A stretch of 19,054 nt of DNA, taken from contig CAZOLJ010000082.1 in assembly GCA_964580575.1 (NCBI GenBank), positions 1 to 19,054 of the forward strand, written 5' to 3'. Position numbers and translations under genes: made by a program. This DNA comes from CAVPDE01 sp964580575 (GTDB taxonomy: Bacteria; Desulfobacterota; DSM-4660; Desulfatiglandales; HGW-15). Shown here in pieces: positions 6,513 to 13,291 of this stretch. The notes beneath the pieces were generated by a model that was given only the letters and a program-made list of their open reading frames with translations, did no database searches and was not told the origin of the DNA. Positions within the stretch are counted from its first letter, which is position 1; each line of letters begins with the position of its first letter.

Positions 6513-7367
6513 CTATTTCCCCAGATCCTCGACCTTCTTGCCTGCATCGGGGAAGAAAAGAGGAGAACCGAACTTGTCCACGCCGAACGTTCTGATGATC
6601 TCCTGAGTCTCCTTGGAGAGCATGAAGTCTGCAAAAGCCTTTGCCGCGGCAATGTTCACCTTGGGCCACTTCTGCGGATTGACCTCCATCACGTGGTAGA
6701 TGTTGAGCAGCATGGCGTCCCCTTCAACCAGAATGCCCAATTTTAAGGTTTTTGCCATAGCCAGATAGGTCCCCCGATCGGTGAGGGTGTACCCTTTCTT
6801 CTCGGCCGCCACGTTCAGGGTCTGACCCATGCCGAGGCCGGTCTGCTGATACCACTTCTCGCCTTCGAACTTCACCCCTGCAACTTTCCAGATGTCTTTC
6901 TCTTTTGCATGGGTACCGGAGTTGTCCCCCCTCGAGATGAACAGGGCCTGGGCTGCAGCGATTTTCTTGAATGCCTCTGCTGCGGATTTCAACCCTTTGA
7001 TTTTGGCAGGGTCTTCGGCCGGCCCAACGATGATAAAATCATTGTGCATGACAAGCCTTCGGCTGACCCCGAAACCGTCCTCCATGAACTTCTTCTCGGC
7101 CGCAGGAGAGTGCACCAGCAGCACGTCCGCCTCGCCTTTCTGCCCCATGGTCATGGCCTGACCTGAGCCCACGGCAATGGTCTTAACAAAGTAGCCTGTG
7201 TTCTTTTCAAAAATGGGGATCAGGACATCGAGCAGGCCTGTGTCCTGGGTGCTGGTGGTGGTGGCCAGGATGAGGGTTTTGTCTTGGGCTTGAGTAATGG
7301 ATCCTAAGGATACCAACAGTAGGGCAATAAGCCCCAGCATCATGAACCGCCTGTAAGAAAGCTTCAT
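6513..7367 (-). CDS. tupA: Tungstate-binding protein TupA (284 aa precursor)
   Basis: Periplasmic tungstate receptor of the TupABC importer. It begins with a Sec signal peptide (MKLSYRRFMMLGLIALLLVS, probable cleavage near TQAQ/D) and then the canonical TupA loop ILATTTSTQDTGLLD, whose Thr/Ser residues hold the oxyanion. The second signature, FISRGDNSGTHAKEKDIWK, carries the Arg and Thr known to contact tungstate in characterised TupA proteins. The C-terminus FGVDKFGSPLFFPDA is also typical. The frame extends 68 codons upstream, but the ATG at 7365-7367 is chosen because it starts the signal peptide and has AAAGGAG a few bases before it; the extra codons only translate the hairpin repeat at 7400-7422. 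Confidence 0.94.
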   Translation of the reverse strand: MKLSYRRFMMLGLIALLLVSLGSITQAQDKTLILATTTSTQDTGLLDVLIPIFEKNTGYFVKTIAVGSGQAMTMGQKGEADVLLVHSPAAEKKFMEDGFGVSRRLVMHNDFIIVGPAEDPAKIKGLKSAAEAFKKIAAAQALFISRGDNSGTHAKEKDIWKVAGVKFEGEKWYQQTGLGMGQTLNVAAEKKGYTLTDRGTYLAMAKTLKLGILVEGDAMLLNIYHVMEVNPQKWPKVNIAAAKAFADFMLSKETQEIIRTFGVDKFGSPLFFPDAGKKVEDLGK

Positions 7368-7399
7368 AGATCCTTCTCCTTTCACCCCCTCACCCTGCC

Positions 7400-7422
7400 C
7401 TCTCCCCCATGTTGGGGGAGAG
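7400..7422. repeat. Perfect 10-bp hairpin between the two tupA genes
   Basis: CTCTCCCCCA, loop TGT, TGGGGGAGAG. It lies between the TAA of the upstream tupA paralogue (7448-7450) and the ATG of tupA (7367), inside the operon. It belongs to the CCCTCACCCTG...CTCTCCCCC style of intergenic repeats seen elsewhere in this window. It could stabilise the 3' end of the upstream message or attenuate read-through; no T tract follows on the minus strand, so it is not a classical terminator. Confidence 0.75.
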
Positions 7423-7447
7423 GAGAGTTCTGGGGGATGTGATCGTG

Positions 7448-8308
7448 TTAGCTCTTGCCGCCCTGGCTTTGTCTCCACTCCTTCGAGTTGGGGAAAAAGA
7501 GCGGGCTTCCGAATTTGTCCTTTCCAAAGTCGCGGATGATTAACTGCCCCTTGTCCGGAGCTGTCAGCCACTTCACGAAGATCATGGTGTCCTGGTAGTT
7601 CACCTTGGGGAACTTCTTCGGGTTTACGGGGATTAGAGTGATGAAGTTCAACAGGGCCTCATCCTTCTCAACAAGCACGACCAGCTTTATCTTGTCCTTC
7701 AGGGTGAGATAGGTAGCCCGATCGATCACTGTATGGGCTGCCTTCTGGTCAGTGTATTGTAAGGTCGGTGCGTTTCCGGTAGACCCTTTCTCATAAACTT
7801 GGTACCAGGACCCTGACGGCTTGATGCCCGCCGCTTTCCAAAGCTCCATCTCGGCCACATGGGTCCCCGAGTTGTCCCCGCGGCTGATGAAGAGCACTCC
7901 CTTTTCCGAGATCCGCTTCAAGGCGTCTACGGCAAGCTTCGTCCCCTTGATCCCTGCAGGATCATTGGCCGGACCGACGATGACAAAGTCATTGTACATG
8001 AGATCGATCCGCTCGGTCCCAAACCCCTCTGCCACGAATTTCTCTTCCAGGGCCTTGGCATGAACCATGACAAGATCGAACTCCCCTTTGCGGGCCAGCT
8101 CAAGGGTCGCACCGGTACCCGCTCCCACATGGCGCACCCGGATCCCGCTGTCCTTCTCAAAAGCCGTCTCCAGAGCGTCCACAATGCCCGCATCGACTGG
8201 GCCGATGGTGCTCGCAAGCAGAATGAATTTGGTGCCTCCCTCATGGCTGGACGACGTAGCGCAGGCACACAGCAGACACAAGAATCCCAAACTAAGCCAT
8301 TTTCTCAT
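7448..8308 (-). CDS. TupA-family oxyanion-binding lipoprotein with altered ligand loop (286 aa)
   Basis: Paralogue of the neighbouring TupA. Its N-terminus MRKWLSLGFLCLLCACATSS is a lipoprotein signal (lipobox LCAC), so it should be membrane-anchored, unlike TupA. The fold landmarks are kept: MYNDFVIVGPANDPAGIKG, FISRGDNSGTHVAEMELWKAAG, GNAPTLQYTDQKAAHTVIDRATYL and FGKDKFGSPLFFP. The first ligand loop differs: where TupA has ATTTSTQDTGLLD this protein has LASTIGPVDAGIVD, so two of the hydroxyl residues are changed. It may therefore prefer a different oxyanion or affinity. The ATG at 8306-8308 has AAAGGAGG (8313-8320) in front; a longer frame is open but would overlap the regulator gene. Gap to the regulator is 13 nt, so they share a transcript. 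Confidence 0.9.
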   Translation of the reverse strand: MRKWLSLGFLCLLCACATSSSHEGGTKFILLASTIGPVDAGIVDALETAFEKDSGIRVRHVGAGTGATLELARKGEFDLVMVHAKALEEKFVAEGFGTERIDLMYNDFVIVGPANDPAGIKGTKLAVDALKRISEKGVLFISRGDNSGTHVAEMELWKAAGIKPSGSWYQVYEKGSTGNAPTLQYTDQKAAHTVIDRATYLTLKDKIKLVVLVEKDEALLNFITLIPVNPKKFPKVNYQDTMIFVKWLTAPDKGQLIIRDFGKDKFGSPLFFPNSKEWRQSQGGKS

Positions 8309-8321
8309 CAATAACCTCCTT

Positions 8322-9239
8322 TCAGTTGGTGGAATGAACGATCTTGCCTGAGTCCTTGAAATCGTAGGCACCGATAGGTTCGACCCTTTGCCGGAATTCC
8401 TTTGAATTCAGGACCTCAATGAAGGTTTGAATCGCTTTGTGGAAAAATGTTTTCTGTTCGAGGATCATGTCGAAGCTCTCCTTGGCAATAGGAATGAAAG
8501 GCAAGCCAAGGAGTTTGGCGACGGCGATGGTGGCAATTCCCACATCCGCCTCCTTTGAGAGGATGGAAAGGCCCACCTCAAAATGGGTGTAAACTTCACG
8601 GTCATATCCCTCGATCTTGGAAGGAGGGATCTTCAACTGCTTGAGATGATAATCGAGGAGTACCCTTGTGCCTGATCCTTTCTGGCGGTTCACCAATCGG
8701 ACCCCCTTCTTGCTCATATCTTCAAAGCCCTTTATGCCGAAAGGGTTCTTAGGAGCCATGATCAATCCCAGTTCCCTGAGAAATAGGTTCACGACCACTG
8801 CCTTCACATCGGGGACATAAGCTGGGAGGAAGGGGATGTTGTATTGCCCGCTCTTGGGATCGAGCAGGTGAGACCACGCCAGGTCCGTGTAGCCGCTGTT
8901 CAGAGCCTTTAACCCTTCGGTGCTACCCGTATTCGCAGACAGGATGAGGAACTCCGGATAGGTTTTTTTCATGTAGGTTTGAAGCATGTCAAGGATCGGG
9001 TCATTGCTCCCGCATGCCAGCAAGGCTCCGCCCATAGATGCCGTCTTCTCTCTTGCGCCTTCAAGTCCCAACTTGGCGTGCGTTTCGATCCATTCGTCGA
9101 TCAGCCTCTTCGGGAAAACCCACTTCCCGGTGATCCTGGTGGAGGGGATTCTCTTTGATTTGACCAGCGCATAGACCTGCTTCTCATGAACCCCCAAATA
9201 CCGGGCCACCTCCTTGGTGCTCATCATCTCTTCAGACAT
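8322..9239 (-). CDS. Tungstate/molybdate-responsive regulator: excisionase-type HTH fused to periplasmic-binding-like domain (305 aa)
   Basis: Cytoplasmic transcriptional regulator and first gene of the tup operon. Residues about 5-55 (STKEVARYLGVHEKQVYALV, then KSKRIPSTRITGKWVFPKRL) form the AlpA/excisionase-like helix-turn-helix. Residues about 68-295 form a PBP-like domain related to the TupA/ModA fold (GGALLACGSNDPILDML, ANTGSTEGLKALNSGYTDLA, LVNRQKGSGTRVLLDYHL, EADVGIATIAVAKLLGLPFI). It has no signal peptide, so the ligand domain must sense oxyanion in the cytosol. Such HTH-PBP fusions commonly sit beside molybdate or tungstate transporters. It is unlike ModE and unlike the XerC/D-type TunR described in sulfate reducers. 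The ATG at 9237-9239 has GGGAGG just upstream. It probably controls its own operon through the palindrome at 9261-9271. Confidence 0.88.
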   Translation of the reverse strand: MSEEMMSTKEVARYLGVHEKQVYALVKSKRIPSTRITGKWVFPKRLIDEWIETHAKLGLEGAREKTASMGGALLACGSNDPILDMLQTYMKKTYPEFLILSANTGSTEGLKALNSGYTDLAWSHLLDPKSGQYNIPFLPAYVPDVKAVVVNLFLRELGLIMAPKNPFGIKGFEDMSKKGVRLVNRQKGSGTRVLLDYHLKQLKIPPSKIEGYDREVYTHFEVGLSILSKEADVGIATIAVAKLLGLPFIPIAKESFDMILEQKTFFHKAIQTFIEVLNSKEFRQRVEPIGAYDFKDSGKIVHSTN

Positions 9240-9260
9240 AGGGCCTCCCTCAAATGCATG

Positions 9261-9294
9261 TTATGTCATAAATGGCCGAAGCCTTTCATGTCAA
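9261..9294 (-). promoter_or_regulatory. tup operon promoter with overlapping palindrome
   Basis: Minus strand -35 TTGACA (9289-9294), 18-nt spacer, -10 TATGAC (9265-9270). The -10 is embedded in the near-perfect 11-bp palindrome TTATGTCATAA (9261-9271), which extends with weaker symmetry to GC...GC at the ends of a 21-bp site (9256-9276). The regulator ATG is 22 nt further on. The palindrome would be a natural operator for the HTH-PBP regulator; binding is inferred. Confidence 0.6.
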
Positions 9295-9385
9295 GTGAAA
9301 AAACATACGAAATATTACCAATACTTCCAAATTATGCTGCCTTATCCTTTGCTCTTTGCATGACATTGCGCCATATCATTTCGCT

Positions 9386-9414
9386 TTGACACATCGCGCC
9401 CCTTTGCTTATACT
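9386..9414 (+). promoter_or_regulatory. Near-consensus sigma70 promoter diverging from the tup operon
   Basis: Plus strand TTGACA (9386-9391), exactly 17 nt, TATACT (9409-9414). The predicted transcript begins near 9421 and runs towards the RsbW-like gene at 9656, giving a leader of about 235 nt rich in hairpins. Confidence 0.65.
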
Positions 9415-9447
9415 CCTTCAGCGACTTGCCCTATTTCACCCCTACCC

Positions 9448-9563
9448 TTACCCGCCATAAGCCAAGCGGGTAACCCTCCCCCGTCAAGGGGGTGGGGACA
9501 GCGATGCATCATTCAAATTCCCCTCCCCTGATGGGAGGGGCGAGGACCTCCCCGCAGAGGTCC
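9448..9563 (+). repeat. Cluster of four hairpins in the leader of the RsbW-like gene
   Basis: Four stem-loops in tandem: TTACCCGC/GCGGGTAA (9448-9473, perfect 8 bp); CCCTCCCCC/GGGGGTGGG (9474-9496, one T-T mismatch); CCCCTCCC/GGGAGGGG (9520-9540, perfect 8 bp); GGACCTC/GAGGTCC (9544-9563, perfect 7 bp). The two middle ones belong to the window-wide CCCTCCCC repeat family. They fall inside the predicted leader of the promoter at 9386-9414. The stretch 9240-9655 holds no larger gene. Confidence 0.65.
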
Positions 9564-9568
9564 ATTTC

Positions 9569-9652
9569 ATGGACCTTGATCCTGACGAGCGTTACGAAAT
9601 TGAAGGGTTCGAGGTGAGCATCGCCTGGGACGGGAGGGTGATCGCAGTTTAG
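9569..9652 (+). CDS. Small ORF of 27 codons directly upstream of the RsbW-like gene
   Basis: ATG at 9569-9571, product MDLDPDERYEIEGFEV then SIAWDGRVIAV, TAG at 9650-9652, three bases before the next gene's ATG. An AGAGG lies about 6 nt upstream, partly inside the last leader hairpin. I do not recognise the peptide. It could be a leader peptide coupled to translation of the anti-sigma kinase, or the C-terminal remnant of a longer lost gene. It is too short to judge by codon use. Confidence 0.35.
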   Translation: MDLDPDERYEIEGFEVSIAWDGRVIAV

Positions 9653-9655
9653 CGT

Positions 9656-10081
9656 ATGGATGGAATGAAAGCACCGGCAACAATAGACTCCCTTGAAAGG
9701 CTGATGCGCTTCGTGTCAGGCTTTGCCGGAGATCATGGGTTTTCAAAAGAGAAAATCCATGACATCCAGCTCGCCACTGAGGAGGCTCTCCTGAACATTT
9801 TCCAGTATGCCTATCCGGGCGAGCACAAGGGAGAGGTTGAAGTGACTTGCGAAATGAGGGGCGATTCCGAACTCAACATCCGCATTATCGACACCGGCGT
9901 TCCCTTCAACATTCTTTCGCTCTCTGAGCCCGACCTAACCTGCCCGCTTCCGGCTCGGAAGATCGGAGGGTTGGGGTGTTATCTCATTCGAAAGATGGCC
10001 GACGACGTTCAATATCGCAGGCAGGGCGAAACCAATATTCTCAACCTGCTGGTCCGCAAAAACCCAGTAAACAGTAGGTAG
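9656..10081 (+). CDS. RsbW-like anti-sigma factor / serine kinase of the GHKL family (141 aa)
   Basis: Small cytosolic HATPase protein. The N box is visible as LATEEALLNIFQYAYP (Glu42, Asn47), the G1 box as IRIIDTGVPFN (Asp79, Gly81) and the G2-like segment as KIGGLGCYLIRKMADDVQY, all in the compact arrangement of RsbW/SpoIIAB. Members bind a sigma factor or phosphorylate an STAS-domain antagonist. No RsbV-like STAS protein, PP2C phosphatase or sigma gene lies next to it, so its partner must be encoded elsewhere. The only nearby STAS domain is on the SulP transporter, which is unlikely to be a partner. There is no strong Shine-Dalgarno, fitting coupling to the 27-codon ORF that ends 3 nt upstream. 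Met4 is an alternative start. Confidence 0.87.
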   Translation: MDGMKAPATIDSLERLMRFVSGFAGDHGFSKEKIHDIQLATEEALLNIFQYAYPGEHKGEVEVTCEMRGDSELNIRIIDTGVPFNILSLSEPDLTCPLPARKIGGLGCYLIRKMADDVQYRRQGETNILNLLVRKNPVNSR

Positions 10082-10247
10082 TAGACAGTAATCCTGTGCG
10101 CACATCCTCCATTGCTTGCTCACAGATGCTTCCTCTGCCAAGGTTCAAGAGCAAGGGAGCGGTTGGCGACGCTGTCCTGGGCTCAAAAGGCCTTCGGTTG
10201 CGGTCAAAGGCCTACTTAGGGATGAAAAATGAAAAGGTTTTGACATA
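10082..10247. other. Intergenic region with no recognised gene
   Basis: From the RsbW-like stop to the promoter at 10248. It contains an inverted pair GGCCTT/AAGGCC near 10190-10212 but no T tract, so I do not call a terminator. No open frame here looks real. Confidence 0.4.
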
Positions 10248-10277
10248 TTGACAACCCGCGTGCTGCCATAATATAAG
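10248..10277 (+). promoter_or_regulatory. Sigma70-like promoter for the 107-aa unknown gene
   Basis: Plus strand TTGACA (10248-10253), 18-nt spacer, TATAAG (10272-10277). A second TTGACA sits 8 nt further upstream. The predicted start near 10284 gives a leader of about 50 nt, AT-rich at its end, to the Shine-Dalgarno TTGGAGGTGA. Confidence 0.6.
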
Positions 10278-10334
10278 AGCAAACGCAATCAGACTGGCAT
10301 TGAGTCTAAAATTATTATTTTTGGAGGTGAAGTG

Positions 10335-10658
10335 ATGGGAAGTTACTGTGTAAATGTTTTTCTGGATGAGGCGCAGGAAAAGAAAATCCAGGAAGCCGGG
10401 CTGGGTGATCAGATTATCCAGGTAGAGGGCAAAAAGGCCGTCAAGGTCCCTGTGGGTGACAAAGAGCACAAGAAGCTGCTCAAGGCCTTTCCGGACCTGA
10501 AGTTCGACTCTTCTGACGCGTGCGTGCTCCCTGATCCGGCGACAAAAACACTCTTGGACATTGTCACCACATCGAAAACCGTGGACTGCATGAAGGTCGC
10601 CATTATCAAACTGTACAATCCGCTTGCCGGGAAAGAACTTCGTAGCAAGACTCTGTAA
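10335..10658 (+). CDS. Uncharacterised 107-aa cytosolic protein
   Basis: I do not recognise the family. The product begins MGSYCVNVFLDEAQEKKI and continues with short strands and charged helices (QIIQVEGKKAVKVPVGDKEH, KKLLKAFPDLKF). It has three cysteines (SYCVN, DACVLPD, VDCMKVA) and no signal or membrane segment. ATG at 10335-10337 is chosen over the GTG one codon earlier because GGAGG (10323-10327) is then 7 nt away. A dedicated promoter, a strong ribosome-binding site and normal codon use argue for a genuine, well expressed single gene. No neighbour points to a function. Confidence 0.75.
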   Translation: MGSYCVNVFLDEAQEKKIQEAGLGDQIIQVEGKKAVKVPVGDKEHKKLLKAFPDLKFDSSDACVLPDPATKTLLDIVTTSKTVDCMKVAIIKLYNPLAGKELRSKTL

Positions 10659-10744
10659 TTCTGAGCGAATCGCGTTAAGCATCGGCGCCCGGGAATCGAA
10701 TACAATCACACCAAGTGACTCATCGTTGTGCCGAGGCATTCAAG

Positions 10745-10920
10745 ATCCCCCCCGTCCCCCCTTTAGTAAAGGGGGGCGAGGAGACTATCGATAACCTCAG
10801 ATTGCCCTCCCCCTTGAGACGGGGGAGGGCAAGGGTGGGGGTGAGAGAGAATGCGACTGTCGTTCAGCTTGCGCCTTTCCCCCTCCCCTCTATCCCCTCC
10901 CGCCAGGGGAGGGGAAACAG
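10745..10920. repeat. Block of three GC-rich palindromic intergenic repeats
   Basis: Three hairpins in a row: CCCCCCTTT-AGT-AAAGGGGGG (10756-10776); GCCCTCCCCC-N7-GGGGGAGGGC (10804-10830, perfect 10-bp stem); and the bulged palindrome TTTCCCCCTCCCCT...AGGGGAGGGGAAA (about 10876-10918), nearly identical to the copy at 4595-4643. Together they occupy most of the gap between the 107-aa gene and yjbQ. Frames through the block only translate the repeats. Confidence 0.75.
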
Positions 10921-10989
10921 TGGTCTGACAGGGGGGAAGGGGGATTTGGTCTTCGGCGTGAACCGGTCGATGGAAGGGTAACGCAAACC

Positions 10990-11379
10990 ATGCCTATCAG
11001 CATCAGCGTCAAAACCGATTCCAGAACGGAAATGGTCGATATCACGTCCTCCGTGCAGAAGGAGCTGGCCAAAGCCGGCGTGAAGGATGGGGTTTGTGTG
11101 GTTTATGTCCCCCACACCACGGCGGGGATCACCATCAATGAAGGGGCTGATCCGGATGTTTGCACCGATATACTGGCCAAGCTCAACGAGCTGGTTCCAG
11201 CTCACAGGGGATACCGTCACACAGAAGGAAACGCCGACAGCCACATCAAGGCTTCTTTGATGGGAAGCTCCGTCTCCGTCATCGTTGAAAACGGCCGTCT
11301 TGTCCTCGGCACATGGCAGAAAATCTTTTTCAGCGAATTCGACGGACCAAGGTCCAGAAAAGTTCACATTAAGTTCTGA
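10990..11379 (+). CDS. yjbQ: YjbQ/UPF0047 family protein (129 aa)
   Basis: Compact beta-rich cytosolic protein of the UPF0047 family, whose members have been reported to have weak thiamine-phosphate-synthase activity; their true role is not settled. The family's conserved histidines are present: VPHTTAGITINEGADPDV (His42) and RHTEGNADSHIKASLMG (His77, Glu79, Asn81, His85), followed by the C-terminal GTWQKIFFSEFDGPR motif. Length matches the family. The ATG at 10990 has GGAAGG about 12 nt upstream, rather far. It appears to be a single gene following a repeat block and is convergent with the SulP gene. Confidence 0.93.
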   Translation: MPISISVKTDSRTEMVDITSSVQKELAKAGVKDGVCVVYVPHTTAGITINEGADPDVCTDILAKLNELVPAHRGYRHTEGNADSHIKASLMGSSVSVIVENGRLVLGTWQKIFFSEFDGPRSRKVHIKF

Positions 11380-11423
11380 AGCCCAGCGACTCTTGTCCGG
11401 CAAATTCCCGTCACCCCACCTCG

Positions 11424-11444
11424 CCTCCCCCGTCAAGGGGGAGG
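11424..11444. terminator. GC-rich hairpin between the convergent yjbQ and SulP genes
   Basis: CCTCCCCC, loop GTCAA, GGGGGAGG, then AAAAAT on the plus strand. It is 45 nt after the yjbQ stop and 66 nt after (minus strand) the SulP stop. Read leftwards, the hairpin follows ATTTTT, not the reverse, so T-tract termination is not clear in either direction. It belongs to the same repeat family, with a second imperfect copy at about 11471-11505. Position between convergent genes suggests a shared transcript end. Confidence 0.4.
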
Positions 11445-11509
11445 AAAAATATGGGTCGACCCTTGTCGTTCCCTTCCCTTGGTGGGAGGGGTTAGGGGCG
11501 GGGGAAGCC

Positions 11510-13258
11510 TCACTTCACCGTCGAGCATTCGTGGAACAGCTTGTGGGGGCAGACCTTGCGGCAATAGTCATGGTCCAGCCGCTCGAAAAGGTAGGCAATG
11601 GCATCCCCCATTTTTTCCAGCATTCGATCTTGGCCCACCATGTACAAGAAATTGGTGCTCTCCAGCACCTTTTTTACAGGCAGGTGAACATAGAGGAAAG
11701 CCATCTCGATTTTTTTCGCCTTGAGTTCATCCAGCAGCCCAAAAAGCTCGTCCACTCCACTGATGTCGATAAACGCGATCGATTCGAAGTCCAGAAGGAG
11801 GAACTTGATCGGAGTCTTCTGCTCGTCGAGGCGACTGAGCAGCTGCTCCATCGTGTATTCTGCGTTTCCGAAAAAAATGCAGTTGTCCGGCCGGAGCTCC
11901 AGGATCTGAGGGCAGCTCGGCTTTCGGTACACATCGGCGTTCACAAACATGTTGAGCTCCGGATCCTTGGTGATCCGAACGATCCGCGGGTGCATGGTCT
12001 TCCACAGGAACAGCACCAGGGATAGGACAACTCCGATGAGGAGCGCATAGTCCGGCTTTGTCAGAAGCGCCAGGGCGAACACGGTGAATGCCACAATGCC
12101 GTCGTGGCGGTTCTTTTTCCACAGAGAAAAGACCTGCCCCGGGTTGAACAAAAGCATCACCGCGCTGATCACCAGGGCGGAAAGCGCCGCCTTGGGAACA
12201 TAGGCGATGAAAGGGGTCAGAAAGAGAAGCGCAAAAATGACGCCGAAAGTGGCGACCACGCTGGAGACCCAGGTTTTAGCTCCGGAACTGAAATTGATCG
12301 CCGTTCTCGAAAACGAGCCGCTCACGGGGTAGCTCTGGAAAAAAGATCCGACGAGATTGGCCAGACCCTGGCCGATGAACTCCTGGTTGACGTCCACCTT
12401 CTGCTTCGTCCCCGTCGAGATGGTTTTGCCCACCGAGTAGGTCTCTGCAAAGCTGACCAACGCGACAACGATCGCGGGCCCCAGAAGTACACCTATCGTA
12501 TTGAAATCAAGGGACGGCGACTGAAAATGAGGCAGGCCTGCCGGCGTGGGACCGATGACGGCGATTCCGCGCTCATGCCATTCAAAAAGCACAAGAGGAA
12601 TCGTGGTCAGAATCAGGGCGACCAGTCCGCCCGGGAACGTGGCTCGATATTTCTTGGCGACAAAGATAATCGCAAAGGCAAGAAGACCCACAACCAGCGT
12701 GGGGACGTGGGTGGCAGACAGCCCCTTTACGATATCATGGAGCATGGGGAACAAGTATTCGTGCTGGTGGATGCTAATGCCGAGAAGGCTTGGAATTTGG
12801 GTGGCACAGATGATGAGCGCTGCGGCAGAAGTGAAACCCCTGACCGTGGAGTGGGAAATAAAAGACATCACGGCGCCCAGTCGAAAAATCCCTATCGCCA
12901 GGTAGAGGATCCCAACCATGAAGGCAAGAAGAAGGGCGAGTTCGATGTAGCGCGCGGTCCCGGGTTCTGCGAGGGGAGACAACGTGGTAAGGACCAGAAG
13001 GCTCAGGATGGCGATAGGGCCTGTGGAAAGCTGCTGCAAACTCCCCCACATCGAAGCGATGATGGGAGCCAATACCGCGGCGTATAGCCCGTAAACGGGC
13101 GGCAGTCCGGCAAGCATGGCATAGGCCATCGCCTGGGGGATCAGGACAACGGCGACCGTGAGCCCTGCACCAAGATCATGGCGAAACCTGGTCCGGTTGT
13201 ATCCTTTGAGCCAAAGCAGAAAAGGCAAAAATCGGTTGATCTGGTGATGTTCTATCAT
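11510..13258 (-). CDS. SulP/SLC26-family anion transporter with STAS domain (582 aa)
   Basis: Inner-membrane secondary transporter, probably for sulfate, bicarbonate or a related anion. The N-terminal signature DLGAGLTVAVVLIPQAMAYA, with AGLPPVYGLYAAVLAPI after it, is typical of SulP, followed by about 10-12 hydrophobic segments (residues about 25-425) including QELIGQ-type FIGQGLANLVGSFFQSYPVSGSFSRTA. A STAS domain follows (about 440-560) with FLLLDFESIAFIDISGVDEL. The tail DYCRKVCPHKLFHEC is a Cys/His cluster that could bind a metal or redox-link the STAS domain. The ATG at 13256-13258 lacks a strong Shine-Dalgarno; it lies 33 nt after the ATP-grasp gene and is probably translated from the same message. 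Substrate is not decided by the sequence. Confidence 0.93.
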   Translation of the reverse strand: MIEHHQINRFLPFLLWLKGYNRTRFRHDLGAGLTVAVVLIPQAMAYAMLAGLPPVYGLYAAVLAPIIASMWGSLQQLSTGPIAILSLLVLTTLSPLAEPGTARYIELALLLAFMVGILYLAIGIFRLGAVMSFISHSTVRGFTSAAALIICATQIPSLLGISIHQHEYLFPMLHDIVKGLSATHVPTLVVGLLAFAIIFVAKKYRATFPGGLVALILTTIPLVLFEWHERGIAVIGPTPAGLPHFQSPSLDFNTIGVLLGPAIVVALVSFAETYSVGKTISTGTKQKVDVNQEFIGQGLANLVGSFFQSYPVSGSFSRTAINFSSGAKTWVSSVVATFGVIFALLFLTPFIAYVPKAALSALVISAVMLLFNPGQVFSLWKKNRHDGIVAFTVFALALLTKPDYALLIGVVLSLVLFLWKTMHPRIVRITKDPELNMFVNADVYRKPSCPQILELRPDNCIFFGNAEYTMEQLLSRLDEQKTPIKFLLLDFESIAFIDISGVDELFGLLDELKAKKIEMAFLYVHLPVKKVLESTNFLYMVGQDRMLEKMGDAIAYLFERLDHDYCRKVCPHKLFHECSTVK

Positions 13259-13291
13259 TTCTTTCAGAGTAAATTCCCCAATGCATGCACA

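Noticed and set aside
9240..9385. Moco/Tuco-type riboswitch upstream of the tup operon
   Set aside because: The predicted leader of the tup transcript is only a few tens of bases, too short for that riboswitch; control by the HTH-PBP protein is simpler.
10715..10981. Plus-strand open frame of 88 codons
   Set aside because: Translates three consecutive palindromic repeats; no start signal.
11285..12025. Plus-strand open frame of 246 codons
   Set aside because: It starts inside yjbQ in another frame, passes through repeat DNA and continues antisense to SulP. No motif or ribosome-binding site.
12104..13087. Long plus-strand open frame (327 codons)
   Set aside because: It is antisense to the SulP gene, highly charged and low-complexity in composition, and has no family motif; it is a shadow of the transporter's codons.
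9656..13258. RsbW-like kinase acting on the STAS domain of the SulP transporter
   Set aside because: SulP STAS domains are not normal RsbW substrates and the genes are separated and on opposite strands; no sequence support.
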